In this document: in pieces, positions 47,669 through 48,162 of the stretch
Numbering within the stretch: the first letter of the stretch is position 1
How the letters are laid out: each line of letters starts with the position of its first letter
Source of the DNA: Castellaniella sp.
GTDB lineage: Bacteria > Pseudomonadota > Gammaproteobacteria > Burkholderiales > Burkholderiaceae_B
Length of the DNA stretch: 48,162 bases
Direction: 5' to 3'
NCBI RefSeq assembly: GCF_004321985.1
Contig: NZ_SCQN01000056.1
Span: forward strand, 1-48,162
Position numbers and translations under genes: made by a program
Notes under the pieces: model-generated
Databases searched by the model: none
What the model was told of the DNA's origin: nothing
The model's input: only the letters and a program-made list of their open reading frames with translations

Positions 47669-48162
47669 TTACAGTTGATTTACAGAGGGGAGCTTCACAG
47701 CCACCCCGATCTCGACATCCCGATACTCGCTTTTTCGCATCAACCAGCTGCTGACGAGCGCAACGACACCCAGGAGCACCAGATACAAGGTCACATATTT
47801 CGGGTTACCCCCACCTGTTTTCAGGAGTGCCGTCGCGACCAGCGGGGCCAATCCGCCGCCGATGGCGCCAGATACCTGAACCCCCAGGGAAATCCCGGTG
47901 TAGCGCACCTCGGGCGGGAACTGATTCGGGAACAACTCACCCTCGGACCCGTACAGCAAGGCATAGACCACCCCGATCGCAATGATCATCGCCATCGTGA
48001 TAATGGTGGAATTCCCCGAACGCAGCATGCCGAAAAAGTAGCCGCTGAACAGAATGATGCCGATCGCACCGATGGAAAAAATCCATCTTTGGCTGATCCG
48101 GTCGCCGATCAGACCACACAAGGGGATCGTCACGATCGACACCGCTGCCCCCCACATGACGG
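47669..48162 (-). CDS. MFS transporter, MHS family, cut by the window end
   Basis: The C-terminal 163 residues or more of a metabolite:H+ symporter are visible. They include the loop LCGLIGDRISQRWIFSIG, then GSEGELFPNQFPPEVRYTG, the hallmark of the KgtP/ShiA/ProP branch, and the final helices. The frame is open to the right edge, so the N-terminal half lies outside the window. MHS carriers import organic acids such as 2-oxoglutarate, shikimate, citrate or aromatic acids. The cupin gene follows it. Confidence 0.85.
   Translation of the reverse strand, partial: VMWGAAVSIVTIPLCGLIGDRISQRWIFSIGAIGIILFSGYFFGMLRSGNSTIITMAMIIAIGVVYALLYGSEGELFPNQFPPEVRYTGISLGVQVSGAIGGGLAPLVATALLKTGGGNPKYVTLYLVLLGVVALVSSWLMRKSEYRDVEIGVAVKLPSVNQL

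Overview
The window looks like part of a high-GC betaproteobacterial chromosome, most likely of the Alcaligenaceae (Bordetella/Castellaniella-like). I infer this from the replication-origin order mnmE-yidC-yidD-rnpA-rpmH | dnaA-dnaN-gyrB, from protein wording typical of that group, and from the abundance of solute-binding and polar amino acid ABC transporters. No rRNA, tRNA or CRISPR array was seen. The first 176 bases form a near-hairpin that probably marks an assembly edge.

Layout. (1) 1-2.4 kb: a 5'-truncated FbpB-type ABC permease and its binding protein. (2) 2.4-13.1 kb: an MFS transporter, then the conserved origin block read away from a short rpmH-dnaA gap that carries one perfect DnaA box, with gyrB closed by a strong terminator. 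(3) 13.1-19.5 kb: an accessory, decaying region. It holds a frameshifted PHP-domain gene on the minus strand, remains of a branched-chain amino acid (liv) operon with an apparent livH/livM deletion, an alpha/beta-hydrolase-fold protein that lacks its nucleophilic Ser, IS3-type transposase scraps, and a three-gene cassette (TIGR04255-like protein, HTH protein, unknown protein with an HDCD motif) bracketed by 65-bp direct repeats. (4) 19.5-24.3 kb: a TetR regulator divergent from two VOC proteins with two operator-like palindromes between them, an M23 peptidase, DUF2478, a LysE exporter and a PIN-domain protein. (5) 24.4-31.7 kb: a DedA-PAP2-LssY membrane protein, two toxin-antitoxin pairs (ccdAB and a phd/yoeB type) each preceded by a perfect palindrome, and a large SWIM-SNF2 helicase. 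(6) 31.8-43.3 kb: two back-to-back modules that look dedicated to D- or N-acylated amino acids. Leftward are a polar amino acid ABC transporter, a DadA-like FAD oxidase and RidA; rightward are a D-serine dehydratase/D-threonine aldolase-like PLP enzyme, a second polar amino acid ABC transporter, an AstE/DoeB-type deacylase and a LacI regulator. Two LacI-style operators sit in the divergent control region. (7) 43.4-48.2 kb: a DHA2 efflux pump divergent from a LysR regulator, a shrunken second copy of the PIN gene, a RibD/DHFR-like protein, a cupin, and the end of an MHS-type MFS transporter cut by the window edge.

How the parts work together. The origin block supplies replication initiation and the membrane-insertion/RNase P/L34 functions that usually sit beside it. 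The 32-43 kb region plausibly imports an amino acid derivative, removes its acyl group, oxidises or dehydrates the amino acid, and detoxifies the resulting imine through RidA, under LacI control. The 13-19.5 kb region is a recombination hot spot, and its repeat-bracketed cassette is the best candidate for an undescribed system. All function names come from reading the translations; no database search was run.
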